A stretch of DNA of 64,000 bases from contig JAGBCL010000095.1 in assembly GCA_018110825.1 (NCBI GenBank), positions 1-64,000 of the forward strand. Reading direction: 5' to 3'. The position numbers were made by a program, and so were the translations under genes. Each line of letters opens with the position of its first letter. The stretch's first letter is position 1. This stretch comes from Oscillospiraceae bacterium (GTDB taxonomy: Bacteria; Bacillota; Clostridia; Oscillospirales; Ruminococcaceae). Below the pieces are notes generated by a model. The model saw only the letters and a program-made list of their open reading frames with translations. It did no database searches and was not told where the DNA came from. Shown here piece by piece: positions 61,887-64,000 of the stretch.

Positions 61887-62837
61887 ATGAAGTATTACAT
61901 TGGTATTGACCTTGGCGGAACAAACATCAAGGCTGGCGTGGTAAACGAAAACTACGAGATTATTGCAAAGGCTTCCACAAAGACAAAGTGTCCTCGTCCT
62001 GCAAAGGAAATTGCTGACGATATGGCTGCTGTAAGTATCGAAGCTGCAAAGAACGCTGGCATTTCAATTGACGATATCGAATGGATTGGTATCGGTACAC
62101 CGGGTATTGCTGACAACATCAACGGCACAATTCCTTACTCCAACAACCTCGGCTTCAGCAACGTGCCTATCCGTGAATACATTCAGGAACACATCAACAA
62201 GCCTGTTTATGTTGCTAACGACGCTAATGCTGCTGCTTACGGCGAATTTGTTGCAGGTGCAGCAAAGGGCGCAACTGACGCTGTTTGTATCACACTGGGC
62301 ACAGGCGTTGGCGCAGGCGTAATCATCGATGGCAAAATCTTCACAGGACGCAACCTTGCAGGCACAGAAATCGGTCATATGGTTATCGAGGTTGACGGTC
62401 CACAGTGTACTTGCGGCAGAAAGGGCTGTTTCGAAACATTCTCCTCTGCAACAGGTCTTATCAATATGACAAAGCAGGCAATTGCTGAAAATCCAGGTAC
62501 AGTTATGGCTGAATACGCTGAGAGAGACGGCCACTCATCCGCACGTCACGCTTTCGACGCTATGCGTGCAGGCGACGCGGCTGGTAAGGCTGTTGTTGAC
62601 AAGTACATCAAGTACCTCGCAAGCGGTATCACAAGCGTAATCAACATTTTCCAGCCTGATATCCTCTGCATCGGCGGCGGTGTCTGCAACGAGGGCGACC
62701 CTCTTATGGTTCCTCTCAAGGAGCTTGTTGCTAAGGAAGTTTACACAAGAATGCTTGACAACAACACAAAGATTACAGTTGCTGAGCTTGGCAACGATGC
62801 TGGTATTATCGGTGCGGCTTTCCTCGGTAATTCCTAA
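61887..62837 (+). CDS. glcK: ROK-family glucokinase
   Basis: A 316-residue kinase with the ATP motif DLGGTNIKAG, the sugar site NDANAAAYGE, the GTGVGAG loop, EIGHM and the zinc motif CTCGRKGCFE (about 172-181). It phosphorylates glucose released by the GH3 and GH36 enzymes. AAAGGAG lies upstream of the ATG. Its TAA overlaps the ATG of the next gene (TAATG). Confidence 0.93.
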   Translation: MKYYIGIDLGGTNIKAGVVNENYEIIAKASTKTKCPRPAKEIADDMAAVSIEAAKNAGISIDDIEWIGIGTPGIADNINGTIPYSNNLGFSNVPIREYIQEHINKPVYVANDANAAAYGEFVAGAAKGATDAVCITLGTGVGAGVIIDGKIFTGRNLAGTEIGHMVIEVDGPQCTCGRKGCFETFSSATGLINMTKQAIAENPGTVMAEYAERDGHSSARHAFDAMRAGDAAGKAVVDKYIKYLASGITSVINIFQPDILCIGGGVCNEGDPLMVPLKELVAKEVYTRMLDNNTKITVAELGNDAGIIGAAFLGNS

Positions 62838-63388
62838 TGAGTACATTCGATTTTCTGTCGGGAAACACCGACATTGACAGCTTTATCGAAAAGCAGAATA
62901 AATACAAATCTCTGAAACGGTCGGAGCTGGACAGCGTGCCGAAGGAGGAAATTGTCCTTGCGGTCACCTGCTGGATTGAGGGCAAATTCAAGGAGGACTG
63001 GTCCGATATGGCTAAGGTCATAAACGGGCTTCCTACACCTTGCCTTAATCTTTACTGCGCCGATTACGTCACAAAAGAAATTATGAACGGCGGCTTTTCT
63101 CAGGCTTTCTTCAATACTTCCCGTGACTTTATCGGAGCGGGTGCGGAGGGCTTCCGTGCCCTTGGTTACGAAAGGGCAGACGAGGTTATCGAGCGTGCAC
63201 TGAAAATCAATTTTGACAGTGCAAAGCCGACAGGACACTCTATTGAGGATTTCTTTGCACTCAGTGAAAACGGCGATTATGACGAGTTGGACAAGGAATT
63301 TTACAGCTTGTTTGACGATGAGAAATTTACGGCACTGGCTTATGATTATATTATGAGGTATAAGAAATATTTCGGCGATGAAAACTGA
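62837..63388 (+). CDS. DUF4375 (DMP19-like) protein
   Basis: A 183-residue cytoplasmic acidic protein with the DUF4375 pattern: CWIEGKFKEDWSDMAKVINGLP, NGGFSQAFFNTSRDF and ALEYERADEVIERAL-like helices. The Neisseria DMP19 protein of this family is a DNA mimic, but most members are uncharacterised. Translation is coupled to glucokinase by a 1-bp overlap. A role in sugar metabolism is not evident. Confidence 0.82.
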   Translation: MSTFDFLSGNTDIDSFIEKQNKYKSLKRSELDSVPKEEIVLAVTCWIEGKFKEDWSDMAKVINGLPTPCLNLYCADYVTKEIMNGGFSQAFFNTSRDFIGAGAEGFRALGYERADEVIERALKINFDSAKPTGHSIEDFFALSENGDYDELDKEFYSLFDDEKFTALAYDYIMRYKKYFGDEN

Positions 63389-63406
63389 CGGAAATGAGGT
63401 AGTCTT

Positions 63407-64000
63407 ATGAAGATAAAAGTGGCTGTTCTGGCGCTTGTTTTCTGTGTAACGCTTTGTTCCTGCAGCAAATCCGAAAATGACGAGGTTGTGCTGACGGACT
63501 TGATTGAAACTGAAACGTCAATTTCGGAAATTACGGAAACTGTTTCGGAAATGGAAGTTACTTTGGAAGTGCAGACGGAAACATCTGCCGAAACAGCGGA
63601 AACTGCCGTGCAGACAACGGAATTTACGGAAGTGGTATTGGAAGAAACGGTTGCAGAATTTGCTGAAAATAACGATTTGGAAATTTCTGCAATTTATTTC
63701 AGCCACATATTCGATGAAGAAGGCAGAGACATTTACTATAATATTTCGCCCTGCAATTCACGGGTATATGTGAATAATTATGGTGGGTACGGAATAGCAT
63801 GTTCGGGCTGGATTACTGATAAGACCTTTTCTGAAATTGCAGAAGCGGTAAATCAATCAGGAGTTTCTGAATATTATGGAACAGATAATATAGATTCTTC
63901 GACCAAATTTGATATTTATAGAATAACAGTTACCGACGTTAACGGAACTGAATATACTGCTGCTTATGAGGGAGAAGGTTCTAACGTTTTTTCAAACCTT
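63407..64000 (+). CDS. Thr/Glu-rich-linker lipoprotein, N-terminal part (3' end outside window)
   Basis: The first 198 residues are visible and the frame is open to the window edge. Lipobox LCSC (Cys19) is followed by a Glu/Thr/Val linker (about 30-85, alternating ET, SE and TE), then a globular domain beginning LEISAIYFSHIFDEEGRDIYY. The family is not recognised. GAGG lies 7 nt before the ATG; it follows the DUF4375 gene by 18 bp and is the fifth gene of the manA run. Confidence 0.78.
   Translation, partial: MKIKVAVLALVFCVTLCSCSKSENDEVVLTDLIETETSISEITETVSEMEVTLEVQTETSAETAETAVQTTEFTEVVLEETVAEFAENNDLEISAIYFSHIFDEEGRDIYYNISPCNSRVYVNNYGGYGIACSGWITDKTFSEIAEAVNQSGVSEYYGTDNIDSSTKFDIYRITVTDVNGTEYTAAYEGEGSNVFSNL

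Overview
The window looks like chromosome from a low-to-moderate GC Gram-positive anaerobe of the Oscillospiraceae, most probably a Ruminococcus-type gut or rumen bacterium. This is inferred from four things: domain-permuted GH3 beta-glucosidases, Gram-positive lipoproteins with long Thr/Glu-rich linkers, ATPase-less sugar ABC importers, and very regular vegetative promoters (TTGNNN, 17 bp, TATAAT, often with a TGTGG or TATGG extension). No tRNA, rRNA, prophage, IS element or CRISPR array was seen. Starts were chosen from Shine-Dalgarno position. Several are TTG or GTG.

Layout. 1-852: C-terminal part of an Asn/Asp-rich repeat surface protein. 875-5973 (minus): a divisome operon ftsE, ftsX, PcsB/EnvC-like hydrolase, CtpA-type protease, then two uncharacterised genes. 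6123-7208: a PucR/CdaR-type regulator. 7545-10866 (minus): ilvB-ilvN-ilvC behind a structured leader. 11216-18227 (plus): a micro-protein, a polysaccharide flippase, a GH36 alpha-galactosidase and two tandem paralogous solute-binding lipoproteins. 18273-26933: mixed housekeeping and envelope genes (YtaF-like protein, BirA, two lipoproteins, polysaccharide deacetylase, B12-binding radical SAM protein, Pgk, SpoU methyltransferase).

27054-33026: a sugar importer (binding protein and two permeases, no ATPase) divergent from a permuted GH3 beta-glucosidase, with a perfect 16-bp palindrome between them. 33291-35658: FapA-like and DUF2461 genes, then a duplicated scrap of a GH3 3' end with its terminator. 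35659-38397 (minus): tpiA, a small membrane gene and gpmI. 38590-42245 (minus): a GntR-controlled ABC exporter operon with three paralogous membrane subunits and a 40-bp operator-like inverted repeat. 42449-48571: a 2040-residue secreted transglutaminase-like/Ig-like protein. 48787-59335: DUF1846, lipoproteins, carboxynorspermidine dehydrogenase, AI-2E-type transporter with cardiolipin synthase, a bacterial RING-like membrane protein with an orphan BtuF-like lipoprotein, and MetA. 59466-64000 (plus): manA, MATE, ROK glucokinase, DUF4375 and a truncated lipoprotein.

The genes fit an organism that takes up and hydrolyses plant oligosaccharides (GH36, GH3, sugar importer) and feeds them into glycolysis (glucokinase, ManA, TpiA, Pgk, GpmI). 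The most novel-looking signal is a palindrome-rich element in the leader of ilvB and again in the leader of the GntR-controlled ABC operon. The two copies share hairpin order and a conserved linker, and one stem shows two compensatory base-pair changes. A third, diverged relative lies downstream of tpiA.
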